A DNA stretch of 64,000 nt from Dyadobacter sp. 50-39 (GTDB lineage: Bacteria; Bacteroidota; Bacteroidia; Cytophagales; Spirosomataceae), in NCBI GenBank assembly GCA_001898145.1, contig MKSR01000040.1, forward strand, positions 372,001 through 436,000. Reading direction: 5' to 3'. The translations under genes and the position numbers were made by a program. Shown here piece by piece: positions 18,518-27,403 of the stretch. Under the pieces are notes generated by a model. The model did not search any database. It was not told where the DNA came from and was given only the letters and a program-made list of their open reading frames with translations. Each line of letters starts with the position of its first letter. The stretch's first letter is position 1.

Positions 18518-19381
18518 TTAGGAAGGGATTGCGCCGAGCTGCTGCATGAGACCGAAGTCGTTCTCATTCACGTGCACCGACGAGATTTTGCCGTTCTTGA
18601 AAGTAAAAATGTCGATACCGTAATCCTTGATATGATTTCCGGTGGGTGCTGCCCCGAGGAACTCACCCAGGTGGGTACCTTCGATATTCCAGCGGGTAGC
18701 CACTTTATTCCCCTCCGCAGTCTGGCGCATGACGTTGAACTTGATGTCGGGAAATGCATTGCGCAGGTATGACACGAATCCTTTGAATGCGGGATAACCT
18801 GCGATGGGCTCCGGCTGGGTGGGAATGATGAAGGCAAACTCGGGATCGAGGATTTCCTCTACCACATCGAGCTTGCCCTGGCTCATGATTTCGTCGAAAT
18901 AACGCGAGGCCAGTTTGTTGTTGTGCTCAAAATCGGGTGCGACGACCGGCGCGTCGGACGGCAATACGCCTAGTTGGAGCATCAGGCCGAGGGTATCTTC
19001 GTGGCCGATCGATTCGACGATCTTGCCGTCCCTGATGGTATGCCAGGTCATTCCGTCGATTTCGAAGAATTTGCCGGTAGCCTCCACATTGCCTTTAATG
19101 GTCAGGAGCGGACTGCCCGTGTGGGTACCGCCGCCTTTCCAGCGGGTGATGACCCATTCGCCGCCGGCCACCATTTCCTGCGGATTAATGTAAAAATCCG
19201 GGAATGCGCCGTGCAGCATATGCACCAGGCCGAGGAACCCATCCGGGCCATGGAAGGGCTCCGGGTGCGTGGGAAGCGTGAAGATGAAGTCTTCGGACAG
19301 GATCTCATGGGCTGTCTGCTCGTTGGCGCCATTCATGATCTGGTAGAAATAGCGTCGGGAAATTGCCTTATTCTGATTCAT
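18518..19381 (-). CDS. Tandem SnoaL-like (two NTF2-fold domains) protein, first gene of the run
   Basis: The start is taken at ATG 19381 (MNQNKAISRRYFYQIMNG) because it aligns with the start of the second domain (NNKLASRYFDEIMSQG); the frame is open 25 codons further upstream but that part does not resemble the family. The 287-residue product has two consecutive SnoaL-like units (about 1-135 and 145-287), each with FPDF/FPDI, W...GTHxG and a GLMxQLGxxPS end. It is a gene-internal duplication. As the most upstream gene of the minus-strand run, the promoter for the run should lie just beyond it. Confidence 0.82.
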   Translation of the reverse strand: MNQNKAISRRYFYQIMNGANEQTAHEILSEDFIFTLPTHPEPFHGPDGFLGLVHMLHGAFPDFYINPQEMVAGGEWVITRWKGGGTHTGSPLLTIKGNVEATGKFFEIDGMTWHTIRDGKIVESIGHEDTLGLMLQLGVLPSDAPVVAPDFEHNNKLASRYFDEIMSQGKLDVVEEILDPEFAFIIPTQPEPIAGYPAFKGFVSYLRNAFPDIKFNVMRQTAEGNKVATRWNIEGTHLGEFLGAAPTGNHIKDYGIDIFTFKNGKISSVHVNENDFGLMQQLGAIPS

Positions 19382-19915
19382 CGTTGTGGTTTTATCAGGT
19401 GAAAGGTGAGGAACAAGGAGTCGGGAAACGGTGATTACCGTGAATTCCTGATCCAAATATCTCTACATCCTCCGCGGGGCACTTTCAAATACTGATTGAA
19501 CCTGAAAAAAACCGAGGTGAACCCATTGATTCCAGCCCCCGAACCGATGGTTTAGGAGCCGAAGCGTCCAATACCGGTATCAAATTTCAATATCTGGGGG
19601 TGAAGCCTGCTATTTGTGGGGTGAAGTTCCGAAAGGCAGAATTTTTTAACAGATCGTATTGTAGAGAAAATATTACATAAAAACATATTTTTATTAAATT
19701 TGCGGTCCGACACAACGCCCCAGTTACCAAACACAAAGTTTTAGGACTTTTTTCACCCAATCAGTAGTACTATTTCTACTGAATTGAGTATAGTTGCAAC
19801 CTGGCCAGCTTATCCCTAGCCGTCATCATTCCGAAAACCGCCTTACTGCCTCTCTGTTTTGGACTTGTGAGAGCAGCGCTTTGATTGACCTTTCACAAAT
19901 TTTAACATATCTTCT
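19382..19915. promoter_or_regulatory. Divergent intergenic region between the 17-gene run and the signalling operon
   Basis: This 534-bp stretch separates two divergently transcribed blocks and holds no convincing gene. It is AT-rich around 19640-19720. A -7-like TAAATTTG lies at 19695-19702 (plus strand) but without a well-spaced TTG box, and GATATTTG lies on the minus strand close to the first SnoaL gene. Promoters for both blocks must be here if each is one transcript; neither is assigned with confidence. The three-gene LytS/LytTR unit next door is a plausible regulator. Confidence 0.45.
19758..19786. repeat. Imperfect inverted repeat upstream of the signalling operon
   Basis: CAATCAGTAG and CTACTGAATTG face each other around a short AT-rich loop. 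The perfect part is TCAGTAG (19761-19767) against CTACTGA (19776-19782). It lies about 130 bp upstream of the receiver-GAF gene, in the position of a leader hairpin or a binding site for a dimeric regulator. No T-run follows, so it does not look like a terminator. Confidence 0.45.
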
Positions 19916-20872
19916 ATGAAACCTCTGAACCTCCTCGTTGTTGCAATCCGTAATGAATGGCTAGGTCTGCTGGAAGATTCCCTGAGCTATGCCGGGTATC
20001 AGTTCCAAATCAAAAAGGCCAACTCCAAGCAATCCGCCATCAAGGCGTTTCATGAAGCGAAGTATGATCTGTTAATTTCCAACTGCATTCTACCGGACGG
20101 GAAGATCACCGACCTGGCCAATATGCTGGGCAGCCAGCTCCCGTGCCTGGTGATGACCGAAGGACATTGCCCGGTGACCGCCGAACGTGTACTTGCCGTG
20201 GCGGAAACCAACTATTATATCAATTGCTCCAACAAGCTCGGCTGGATGCCCGCCCTGGAAATCACATTGTCAAAGTGGGAAAACAACGCCAAGCAGAAGC
20301 TGAGCCAGCATGTGCGGAACCACGATAACCTGTATAAAAAAGTACAGGCACGTGCTACCGAGTTGCTTTCTGCCCAACGCCATGGCGCAAAGGGTGTGAA
20401 GGAAGTGCTGGACCTGCTCACGGAAGTAATGCAGCTTAGCCGCGCCTACGTATGCACTGCAACGGCCGGCCAGCATGGCGGACTGCAAATAGAAAAACGA
20501 ATAGAAGTGAATGCACCCGGCGTGTCGCTCAAACACACCCTGACCCAGGACCCGGCGGAAATACCCTATCTCCAGCGCTGGACAGCCTCTTTCCAGGCCG
20601 GGCGGACCGTGGCGGAAATGACATCCCTGCTGACCTCCCACGAACAGCAATGGTTTGCCAGGCATGATATCCAGTCGCTGCTGGCCGTGCCGCTGCATGT
20701 CAATGGCCAGTGGGCCGGTTATCTTGCGATCGAAGACACGCTCAATCCCCGCGAATGGTCCGAGGCGGAGGAGGAACTCATGCGGTCTATCGCCCTGCTT
20801 ATTCAACAACGCAACTTTACCAGTTCACCAACCAACCTGCCCGACCCTGCGTTACAGTCGAGTCTGGCATGA
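19916..20872 (+). CDS. Degenerate receiver-like domain plus GAF domain protein
   Basis: The 318-residue protein starts MKPLNLLVVAIRNEWLGLLEDSL, resembling a CheY-like domain (about 1-120). The phospho-acceptor site reads LLISNCILPDG, with Asn where the usual Asp of LVLLDLxLPDG would be, so phosphorylation is unlikely. A helical linker (about 125-160) precedes a GAF-type domain (about 165-300, IQSLLAVPLHVNGQWAGYLAIED). The stop codon overlaps the LytS kinase start (ATGA), so translation is coupled and the protein probably feeds a signal into that kinase (inference). Confidence 0.72.
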   Translation: MKPLNLLVVAIRNEWLGLLEDSLSYAGYQFQIKKANSKQSAIKAFHEAKYDLLISNCILPDGKITDLANMLGSQLPCLVMTEGHCPVTAERVLAVAETNYYINCSNKLGWMPALEITLSKWENNAKQKLSQHVRNHDNLYKKVQARATELLSAQRHGAKGVKEVLDLLTEVMQLSRAYVCTATAGQHGGLQIEKRIEVNAPGVSLKHTLTQDPAEIPYLQRWTASFQAGRTVAEMTSLLTSHEQQWFARHDIQSLLAVPLHVNGQWAGYLAIEDTLNPREWSEAEEELMRSIALLIQQRNFTSSPTNLPDPALQSSLA

Positions 20873-21915
20873 ACGCTGACCTGAATTATCGGCATGGGAT
20901 GTCATTAGGTTGGCGTCTCTGTTTCATCCTGAGCCTTTTTGCTACGATTCCCAGGCTTATTTTTATCTGGCCTTCCCTGGCGGGTCCCTCCGGGATCGGT
21001 ATAGGTGCGCTCGGCATTATCATCCAGTTCATTATCAGCTTCGAGTTCGCGTGGATCTTCGTGTATATCTGCCTGCAGCATACCTATCAGATCCCTAACT
21101 GGTTCAACCGCCAGCGCACGCCCGTGCAGGTCCTGCTGCTGATCACGCTTTTCCTGGCGATCAACGAAATCTTGTTTCAGCTGAAACTCGCGCTGGATAC
21201 CGACAATTCCAACATTTTCATTTTCAGGATCGTATATTACCTGTACCACGTTCTCGTGCTGGCCGCCATCCTGGGATTTCGCAACTTTCTGCTCACCACA
21301 CAGGAAAACCACAGGATCGGGATCGAGAATGAACAACTCAAAAGGGAACAGCTCAAAGCACAACTCGAAGCCTTGCGCAACCAGCTGAACCCGCACTTTT
21401 TGTTCAACGCACTCAATATCCTCAACATCTCCATCGTCACCAACCCCGACCTGGCCCAAAGCATTGTTCTCGACCTGTCGGATATTCTCCGGTACAATCT
21501 CAAAGTACAAAACCAGAGCCTGATCCTGCTGGCCGACGAGCTGGCCGCCGCCCGCTCCTACCTGGACCTGCACAAAGCGCGGTTTGGTGAAAAGATGGCT
21601 TTCGAATTTATCGGTACGGATACTTCACGGGAGTGGTACATTATCCCGCTGTCGCTGCAACTGCTGATCGAGAATGCCATCAAACACAATGTGATCACGT
21701 CCAGCCACGTGCTGCTGATCCAGGTCCGGCTCAACGAGGCTGATAAACAGGTTATTGTCATGAACACGGTGAACAAAAAACTGCATACCGCCAGCACGGG
21801 CATCGGGCTGCAGAACCTCGACAAACGCTATAAAATACAAACCGGCCAGCAGCCCTCTCTCGTAGAAGACGAACATCAATTTATCGTGAAAGTACCCTTG
21901 ATTGAAGCTCCATGA
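20869..21915 (+). CDS. LytS/YehU-type sensor histidine kinase
   Basis: The start is ATG 20869 (MNADLNYRHGMSLGWRL), overlapping the previous stop by 4 bp; the longer open frame upstream is out-of-frame sequence of that gene. The 348-residue product has four or five membrane helices in the first 150 residues. A coiled linker leads to the His_kinase domain with the phospho-acceptor in QLNPHFLFNALNILN. The ATP-binding part shows PLSLQLLIENAIKHN and a G-box in TGIGLQNLDKRYK. It should phosphorylate the LytTR regulator encoded next, whose ATG overlaps this stop. Confidence 0.92.
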   Translation: MNADLNYRHGMSLGWRLCFILSLFATIPRLIFIWPSLAGPSGIGIGALGIIIQFIISFEFAWIFVYICLQHTYQIPNWFNRQRTPVQVLLLITLFLAINEILFQLKLALDTDNSNIFIFRIVYYLYHVLVLAAILGFRNFLLTTQENHRIGIENEQLKREQLKAQLEALRNQLNPHFLFNALNILNISIVTNPDLAQSIVLDLSDILRYNLKVQNQSLILLADELAAARSYLDLHKARFGEKMAFEFIGTDTSREWYIIPLSLQLLIENAIKHNVITSSHVLLIQVRLNEADKQVIVMNTVNKKLHTASTGIGLQNLDKRYKIQTGQQPSLVEDEHQFIVKVPLIEAP

Positions 21916-22685
21916 CAAGAATCCTGATCATTGAAGACGAACAAGCCGCCGGGCAGTTCCTAACCCAACTTATTCAGAAGATTGATCCTCAAACGCATAT
22001 TCTGGGCGTTATCGAAAGTGTAGAAGGCGCCGTGGAATGGCTGGGCAACAACGCCGTGCCCGACCTCATTTTCCTGGACGTGCAGCTGGGCGACGGCACC
22101 TGCTTCCAGGTGTTCGAACAGGTTTCGATCGGCTGCCCGGTGATCTTCACTACGGCCCACGACGAGTACGCCCTGCGTGCATTCAAACTGAACAGTATCG
22201 ATTACCTGCTCAAACCCATCCGGCCGGAAGCATTGAAATTCAGCCTGGACAAGTACTACCAGCTCAACAAGGAGAATGCAAACTCCAAAGTGCGGTATCT
22301 CGAAGAGCTCGTCCACAGCGAAATTCTCAGCCGCAAAAACCCGCGGAGAAGTTTTCTCGTGCCCTACCGCGACAAGCTGGTACCGCTCAAAGATGCCGAC
22401 TTTGCCTGGCTGACCATCCGCAACAGCGTGGTGGTAACGACCCTGCACGACGATCGCAATTTTGTCCTGGACAAAACCCTGGAAGAGTTCGAAAATCAGC
22501 TGGACACCTGCAATTTTTTCCGGGCCAACCGGCAATTCATTATCTCACGGCAATGCATTACTGAAATCGAGCTGTATTTCAACGGCCGCCTGCTGGTGCG
22601 CACATCGCCTGCCTCCCCGGCCCATATCCTCATTTCCAAGGAGCGCGTACCTATTTTTAAGAAATGGTTCGAAGAGCAGACCTGA
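21912..22685 (+). CDS. LytTR-family response regulator
   Basis: The 257-residue protein has a receiver domain (about 1-120: ILIIEDEQAAGQ, phospho-acceptor Asp in DLIFLDVQLGDG, switch Lys in YLLKPIRPEA) and a LytTR DNA-binding domain (about 155-255: FLVPYRDKLVPLKDADFAWL, FFRANRQFIISRQ). LytTR proteins bind direct repeats as dimers. The gene overlaps the kinase stop by 4 bp. Likely targets are its own region and the divergent run at 19381 downwards, but this is inference. Confidence 0.93.
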   Translation: MTRILIIEDEQAAGQFLTQLIQKIDPQTHILGVIESVEGAVEWLGNNAVPDLIFLDVQLGDGTCFQVFEQVSIGCPVIFTTAHDEYALRAFKLNSIDYLLKPIRPEALKFSLDKYYQLNKENANSKVRYLEELVHSEILSRKNPRRSFLVPYRDKLVPLKDADFAWLTIRNSVVVTTLHDDRNFVLDKTLEEFENQLDTCNFFRANRQFIISRQCITEIELYFNGRLLVRTSPASPAHILISKERVPIFKKWFEEQT

Positions 22686-22812
22686 CCCCGGCGGCGGCTT
22701 CGCCCGGCCGATTCGGGGGTTGATACCTGAAAATTTCTGTTTCGCGCAAGTTTAAAATAAGATGAGGCTTTGAATGTGAATATTCGCAGATCAACCATTC
22801 GCATTCAATCCG

Positions 22813-23790
22813 ATGTACACCGCCCGCGAGATCAAACTGGGGATCATTCTGTCATTTGCCTGGAAAGCCATTCTGTTCTTTTTCCTGTATGCATCCGCAC
22901 TTTGCGCAGTGAGCGCGGGCCTGGGCTTCGCGCTGGGCATTTCATTTGTCCCCATCGGCCTGATCGGTACCGCGGTGGCTTTCTACGTCGGCTTCAAAAA
23001 TAATTCATCTTACGAGCGGCTCTGGGAGGCGCGGCGCATCTGGGGCGCATTTGTGAACGCCAGTCGCACGTGGGGCGCACAGGTGACAGCCGGCGTGCAG
23101 GGCAACGACGCCGTAAAGACGCAGCTCATTCACCGGCACATTGCTTATGTCAATGCCGTCCGGATCCAGTTGCGTTCCAAAAGCATCTGGAACGATACAG
23201 CCACGACGGCGCATGAAATGGTCAAAACCCATCACGGCGTCTTGGGGTCGCCATTGGAGGAGCTGCTGTCGACACTGGTCACTGCCGAGGAGGCCAGCTA
23301 CTTCCTTTCCAAAAAAAACGCGGCTACACATCTGATGAAGCGGCAAGCCGAGCAGGTTAGTCAGCTGCTTCAAAACGGCACCATCTCCGAACTGGCCCAT
23401 TTCCATATGATGAATGTCGTACAGGAATTCTACAACCAGCAGGGCGCTGCCGAGCGCATCAAGAATTTTCCCTTCCCGCGCCAGTATGCCTATTTCAGCA
23501 AGGTATTCGTGTGGCTTTTTATACTGGTACTGCCATTCGGGCTGATCAACGAATTCGCGAAGCTCGGCGAAAACTTCATTTGGCTCGCCGTACCGAGCTA
23601 CATGCTCATTGCATGGGTGTTCAATACGATGGAGATTGTGGGCGATACCAGTGAAAATCCTTTCGAAAATGCGATCAACGACGTGCCTATGACGGCCATT
23701 TGCCGCACCATCGAGATCGATCTGCGTGAAATGCTCGACGAGAAGAATGTTCCCGCGGCCATTACGCCGGTCAATCATATCTTGATGTAG
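22813..23790 (+). CDS. Bestrophin-family (UPF0187) channel protein
   Basis: The 325-residue protein begins MYTAREIKLGIILSFAWKAI and carries the bestrophin signature VAFYVGFKNNSSYERLWEARRIWGAF (given here only by its key residues F-K-N-N, Y-x-R and W-E-A-R). Membrane helices lie at about 15-60 and 235-290. Bacterial bestrophins form pentameric channels; homologues conduct cations or anions. It follows the LytTR gene after 127 bp. A second family member begins at 63715 in this window. Confidence 0.88.
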   Translation: MYTAREIKLGIILSFAWKAILFFFLYASALCAVSAGLGFALGISFVPIGLIGTAVAFYVGFKNNSSYERLWEARRIWGAFVNASRTWGAQVTAGVQGNDAVKTQLIHRHIAYVNAVRIQLRSKSIWNDTATTAHEMVKTHHGVLGSPLEELLSTLVTAEEASYFLSKKNAATHLMKRQAEQVSQLLQNGTISELAHFHMMNVVQEFYNQQGAAERIKNFPFPRQYAYFSKVFVWLFILVLPFGLINEFAKLGENFIWLAVPSYMLIAWVFNTMEIVGDTSENPFENAINDVPMTAICRTIEIDLREMLDEKNVPAAITPVNHILM

Positions 23791-23805
23791 CGACGACCGG
23801 ATTCC

Positions 23806-24552
23806 CTACTCGTCCCAGTCGTCGGCGTATGACCCTTCCTCGGTCTTCGTCGAATGCTCCACGGCATCGTTGATTGCCTTCATCTCAGCGGCAGTAAGGT
23901 CGCGCCATTTACCGACCGGCAGGTTTTGCAGCGTCACGTTCATAATGCGGACCCGTTTCAATTTCGTCACCGTATACCCCAGGTATTCGCACATGCGGCG
24001 GATCTGGCGGTTGAGGCCTTGCGTAAGAATAATAGTAAATACAAACGGCCCCTCTTTACGCACGAAGCATTTTTTTGTAACAATGCCCAGAATGGGAACG
24101 CCGGAGGCCATTTTTTGGATAAAATTGGGGGTGATGGGCTTGTTGACAGTTACCACATATTCTTTCTCATGATTATTCCCGGCGCGCAGGATTTTATTCA
24201 CGATATCCCCGTCACTGGTAAGAAATATCAGTCCTTCTGAGGGCTTGTCGAGCCGGCCGATCGGGAAAATGCGCTCCTTATGCCGGATGTAATCAATGAT
24301 GTTTCCCTTAATATGACGTTCGGTGGTGCAGGTGATGCCCACCGGTTTGTTAAATGCGATGTAAACGCCTGCCTTTTTCGCTTTAAGCGGCTTCCCATTC
24401 ACGCGCACATCGTCACCTTCGGTTGCCTTGTCACCTAGCACGGCTACCCGGCCGTTGAGCGTTACACGTCCCTGGTCTACGAGCTTGTCGGCCTCCCGGC
24501 GCGAGCAAAACCCGGTTTCACTGATAAATTTGTTGATCCTGACTGGCTCCAA
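23806..24552 (-). CDS. rluF: 23S rRNA pseudouridine synthase, RluF type
   Basis: The 248-residue protein has an N-terminal S4 RNA-binding domain ([20 protein letters not shown], about 4-60) and an RsuA/RluB/E/F-type catalytic domain with the nucleophilic Asp in [29 protein letters not shown] and the basic core are typical. It converts a uridine of 23S rRNA to pseudouridine (U2604 in E. coli for RluF). An acidic, Glu/Asp-rich tail ends the protein. It is convergent with the bestrophin gene (15 bp apart). Confidence 0.9.
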   Translation of the reverse strand: MEPVRINKFISETGFCSRREADKLVDQGRVTLNGRVAVLGDKATEGDDVRVNGKPLKAKKAGVYIAFNKPVGITCTTERHIKGNIIDYIRHKERIFPIGRLDKPSEGLIFLTSDGDIVNKILRAGNNHEKEYVVTVNKPITPNFIQKMASGVPILGIVTKKCFVRKEGPFVFTIILTQGLNRQIRRMCEYLGYTVTKLKRVRIMNVTLQNLPVGKWRDLTAAEMKAINDAVEHSTKTEEGSYADDWDE

Positions 24553-24714
24553 TGCTATCTATACTTTTTCCAATGCCGTATTTGGCCTATCGCACGGCAA
24601 ATTAATTCAAATCACAAAAAAAATGTGGTTACCTATAAAGATTCGGGCGTTTTTGCCCTTTACCTCTTCAATGCTCATTATATCAGATCATAAAATAGAA
24701 CAAATTGCCGGTCT

Positions 24715-26013
24715 ATGAAAAATCGTCTTTTATTAAGTCAACTCTTCTTTTGGATAACCATTCTTGCCCTGCAAGCACAGCCCGCCCGCAGGCCGGTGGA
24801 AGTGATCGTCACTACCGACCGTGACGACTGGACTTACAAGCCCGGAGATAAAGTGCAATTCATGATCAGCGTGCTGCGCAATGGCAACCCGGTCAAAAAC
24901 GCCCAGGTACGCTATGAGATCGGGCTCGAAAAACTCGACCCGACCATCAAAGAAACCAAAACCGCCGCCAATGGCACATTGACCGTCGACGGCGGGACGC
25001 TCAAAACACCTGGCTTTCTCCGCTGCATTGCCTGGGCTACCGTAGACGGCGTAGAATTCCGCGGCCTGGCCACTGCCGGCTTCGACCCGCTGAAAATACA
25101 GCCTACCGTGGCTAATCCGGAAGATTTCGACACGTTCTGGGCAAATGCAAAAAAGGAACTCGCCGCTGTGCCGATGGATGCAAAAATGACGTTGCTACCC
25201 GACCGCTGCACCGAAAAAACGAATGTGTATCACCTTAGCCTGCAAAACAACCGTCCGGGCGTACGCGTGTACGGTATTTTGAGTGTTCCAAAAAAAGAAG
25301 GCAAGTACCCGGCCCTCCTGCGCGTACCGGGTGCCGGTGTGCGGGCGTATTATGGGGACGTGACTACCGCCGACAAGGACATTATCACCCTCGAAATCGG
25401 TATCCATGGCATTCCTGTGATTATGGACCCGGCCGTTTATCTCGATATGGGCCAGGGCGTATTGAACGGCTATCCGGCCTATAACCTGGATGATAAGGAT
25501 AAGTTTTACTACAAACGCGTGTACCTGGGCTGTGTCCGGGCAAACGACTTCCTGACGAGCCTCCCGCAATACGACGGCCAAAACCTGGCGGTAACCGGCG
25601 GCAGCCAGGGCGGAGCTTTGTCGATCGTCACGGCCGGGCTCGATCCCCGTGTGAAATGGCTGGGTGCATTCTACCCCGCATTGAGCGATGTGACAGGCTA
25701 CCTGCATGGCCGCGCAGGCGGGTGGCCGCATTATTTTGACAAAAACGGGGTCAAAACCAATAACACGAAAGAAAAGCTGAATACGGTTTCCTACTATGAT
25801 GTTGTCAATTTTGCGCGCCGCGTGAAGGCACCGGGGCTGTACATGTGGGGTTTCAACGACGAAACCTGCCCGCCTACTTCCATGTACGCCGCCTATAATG
25901 TGACCACCGCCCCCAAGGAACTCAAACTCTACCTCGACACCGGCCACTGGACTTATTCGGACGAACGCGATGCGATGAACAACTGGCTGGTGGATAAACT
26001 GAAAGGCAAGTAA
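24715..26013 (+). CDS. Acetylxylan esterase-type hydrolase (CE7, AXE1 family)
   Basis: The 432-residue product has a signal peptide (about 1-20, ending LQAQPA). A beta-sandwich N-terminal domain covers about 25-120 (VIVTTDRDDWTYKPGDKVQF). The alpha/beta-hydrolase domain has the nucleophile Ser in VTGGSQGGALSIV, the Asp in MWGFNDETCPPTS and the His in LYLDTGHWTYSD. CE7 enzymes remove acetyl groups from xylan or other acetylated sugars. It is secreted to the periplasm. It is 26 bp before a sugar-type oxidoreductase and probably co-transcribed with it. Confidence 0.9.
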   Translation: MKNRLLLSQLFFWITILALQAQPARRPVEVIVTTDRDDWTYKPGDKVQFMISVLRNGNPVKNAQVRYEIGLEKLDPTIKETKTAANGTLTVDGGTLKTPGFLRCIAWATVDGVEFRGLATAGFDPLKIQPTVANPEDFDTFWANAKKELAAVPMDAKMTLLPDRCTEKTNVYHLSLQNNRPGVRVYGILSVPKKEGKYPALLRVPGAGVRAYYGDVTTADKDIITLEIGIHGIPVIMDPAVYLDMGQGVLNGYPAYNLDDKDKFYYKRVYLGCVRANDFLTSLPQYDGQNLAVTGGSQGGALSIVTAGLDPRVKWLGAFYPALSDVTGYLHGRAGGWPHYFDKNGVKTNNTKEKLNTVSYYDVVNFARRVKAPGLYMWGFNDETCPPTSMYAAYNVTTAPKELKLYLDTGHWTYSDERDAMNNWLVDKLKGK

Positions 26014-26039
26014 GCTCAACAAAACCGGAACATACCATT

Positions 26040-27344
26040 ATGGATCGCAGAACATTTATTGAAAAGTCGGCGCTTGCAGGGGCGGCATTTTCTTCGCTCC
26101 CGCTGCTGTCGGCATTGAAACGCGCGTCGCCTTATCGCACGGCGCTCATCGGCGCGGGCTGGTGGGGCACGAATATCCTTCGGTGCGCCATGCAAGCAGG
26201 TGAATCGAAGCTGGTGGCTTTGTGCGACGTGGACCAGAACCAGCTGAAAACCTGCTCGGAAGTTTTTTCCAAACTTACCCCCGACAAGCCGAAGCTCTAC
26301 AAGGATTACCGCGAAATGCTGGCCAAGGAAAAGCCGGAGATCGTGATCGTGGCAACACCCGACCATTGGCACGCATTGTGCTGCATTGCGGCCATTGAAT
26401 CGGGTGCGCATGTTTATGTTGAAAAACCCATCTCCCACACCATTAAGGAAGGGCGCGCAATGGTGAATGCCACGCGCAAGCACGGGCGCATCGTGCAGGT
26501 AGGTACGCATAGGCGCGTGTCGCCGCACAATGTATCGGGTATGGAATTCCTGAAATCGGGAAAGGCCGGCAAAATAGGGATGGCGCGGGCATTTGTCCAT
26601 TATGGGGGCGGACCCGGCCAGAAAACGCCCGATGCCGAACCGCCGCAAGGCCTCGACTGGGATTTCTACTGCGGTCCCGCCCCATTGGTACCTTATAATA
26701 GGACGATCCACCCAAGGGGTTTCCGGAACTACCTCAATTTCGCCAATGGTACCCTCGGCGACTGGGGCATTCACTGGCTCGACCAGGTGCTATGGTGGTC
26801 GGAGCAGAAATATCCGAAGAAAATATATTCGACCGGAGGCCGGGCGATCCGCCAGGACAACACCGATGCGCCGGACCATCAGGTAGCGGTTTATGATTTC
26901 GACGGGTTTACGTTGGAGTGGGAACACCGCAACTTCGCGGCCAATAATGCCGAGAAAACACATCCCAACCAGGCAGTGGGTGTGTATTTCTATGGAACCG
27001 AGGGCACATTTCATATGGGCTGGCTCGATGGCTGGACATTCTACCCCACCAATCCGAACAAACCCGTAGTTCACCAGGACGCTCAGCTCAACAAGCCGGA
27101 CGACCAGAATATCCAACAGTTGTGGGCCAATTTCCTGGACTCCATTAAAAGTAACAAGCCGCCGATCTGCGAAATCGAAGTGGGGCAGCGCTCCACGAAT
27201 GTGGCGCTGTTGGGGATGCTTTCCTACAAACTGGGAAGAAGCATTGTATGGGATGGTGAGAAAGAAATGATCCCCGGAGACGATGAGGCCAACAAGCTGC
27301 TGAGCCGGAATTACCGCGGAGAATGGAAGTACCCGCAGGTATAA
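26040..27344 (+). CDS. Gfo/Idh/MocA-family oxidoreductase with Tat-type signal
   Basis: The 434-residue protein starts MDRRTFIEKSALAGAAFSSL, a twin-arginine-like signal. The Rossmann motif is ALIGAGWWGTNIL and the conserved HVYVEKPISHTIKEG carries the EKP motif. The C-terminal domain has LGDWGIHWLDQVLWW. These NAD(P)-dependent enzymes act on sugars or cyclitols; in Bacteroidota many are exported and hold the cofactor tightly. A bidirectional terminator lies directly after the stop. Substrate unknown; pairing with the CE7 esterase suggests acetylated carbohydrate use. Confidence 0.9.
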   Translation: MDRRTFIEKSALAGAAFSSLPLLSALKRASPYRTALIGAGWWGTNILRCAMQAGESKLVALCDVDQNQLKTCSEVFSKLTPDKPKLYKDYREMLAKEKPEIVIVATPDHWHALCCIAAIESGAHVYVEKPISHTIKEGRAMVNATRKHGRIVQVGTHRRVSPHNVSGMEFLKSGKAGKIGMARAFVHYGGGPGQKTPDAEPPQGLDWDFYCGPAPLVPYNRTIHPRGFRNYLNFANGTLGDWGIHWLDQVLWWSEQKYPKKIYSTGGRAIRQDNTDAPDHQVAVYDFDGFTLEWEHRNFAANNAEKTHPNQAVGVYFYGTEGTFHMGWLDGWTFYPTNPNKPVVHQDAQLNKPDDQNIQQLWANFLDSIKSNKPPICEIEVGQRSTNVALLGMLSYKLGRSIVWDGEKEMIPGDDEANKLLSRNYRGEWKYPQV

Positions 27345-27366
27345 GAAGTACCCGCAGATATAATCG

Positions 27367-27399
27367 AAAAGAGCCAGGCCATCAAAGCCTGGCTCTTTT
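27367..27399. terminator. Bidirectional rho-independent terminator
   Basis: A perfect 13-bp stem (AAAAGAGCCAGGC paired with GCCTGGCTCTTTT) closes a 7-base loop. A-run and T-run on either side let it serve both the oxidoreductase gene (plus strand) and the convergent small gene on the minus strand. Confidence 0.88.
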
Positions 27400-27403
27400 G
27401 CAA

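Noticed and set aside
19552-19734. 60-codon minus-strand open frame in the divergent intergenic region
   Set aside because: No family resemblance, no start context, and it lies in the AT-rich promoter-like part of the gap.
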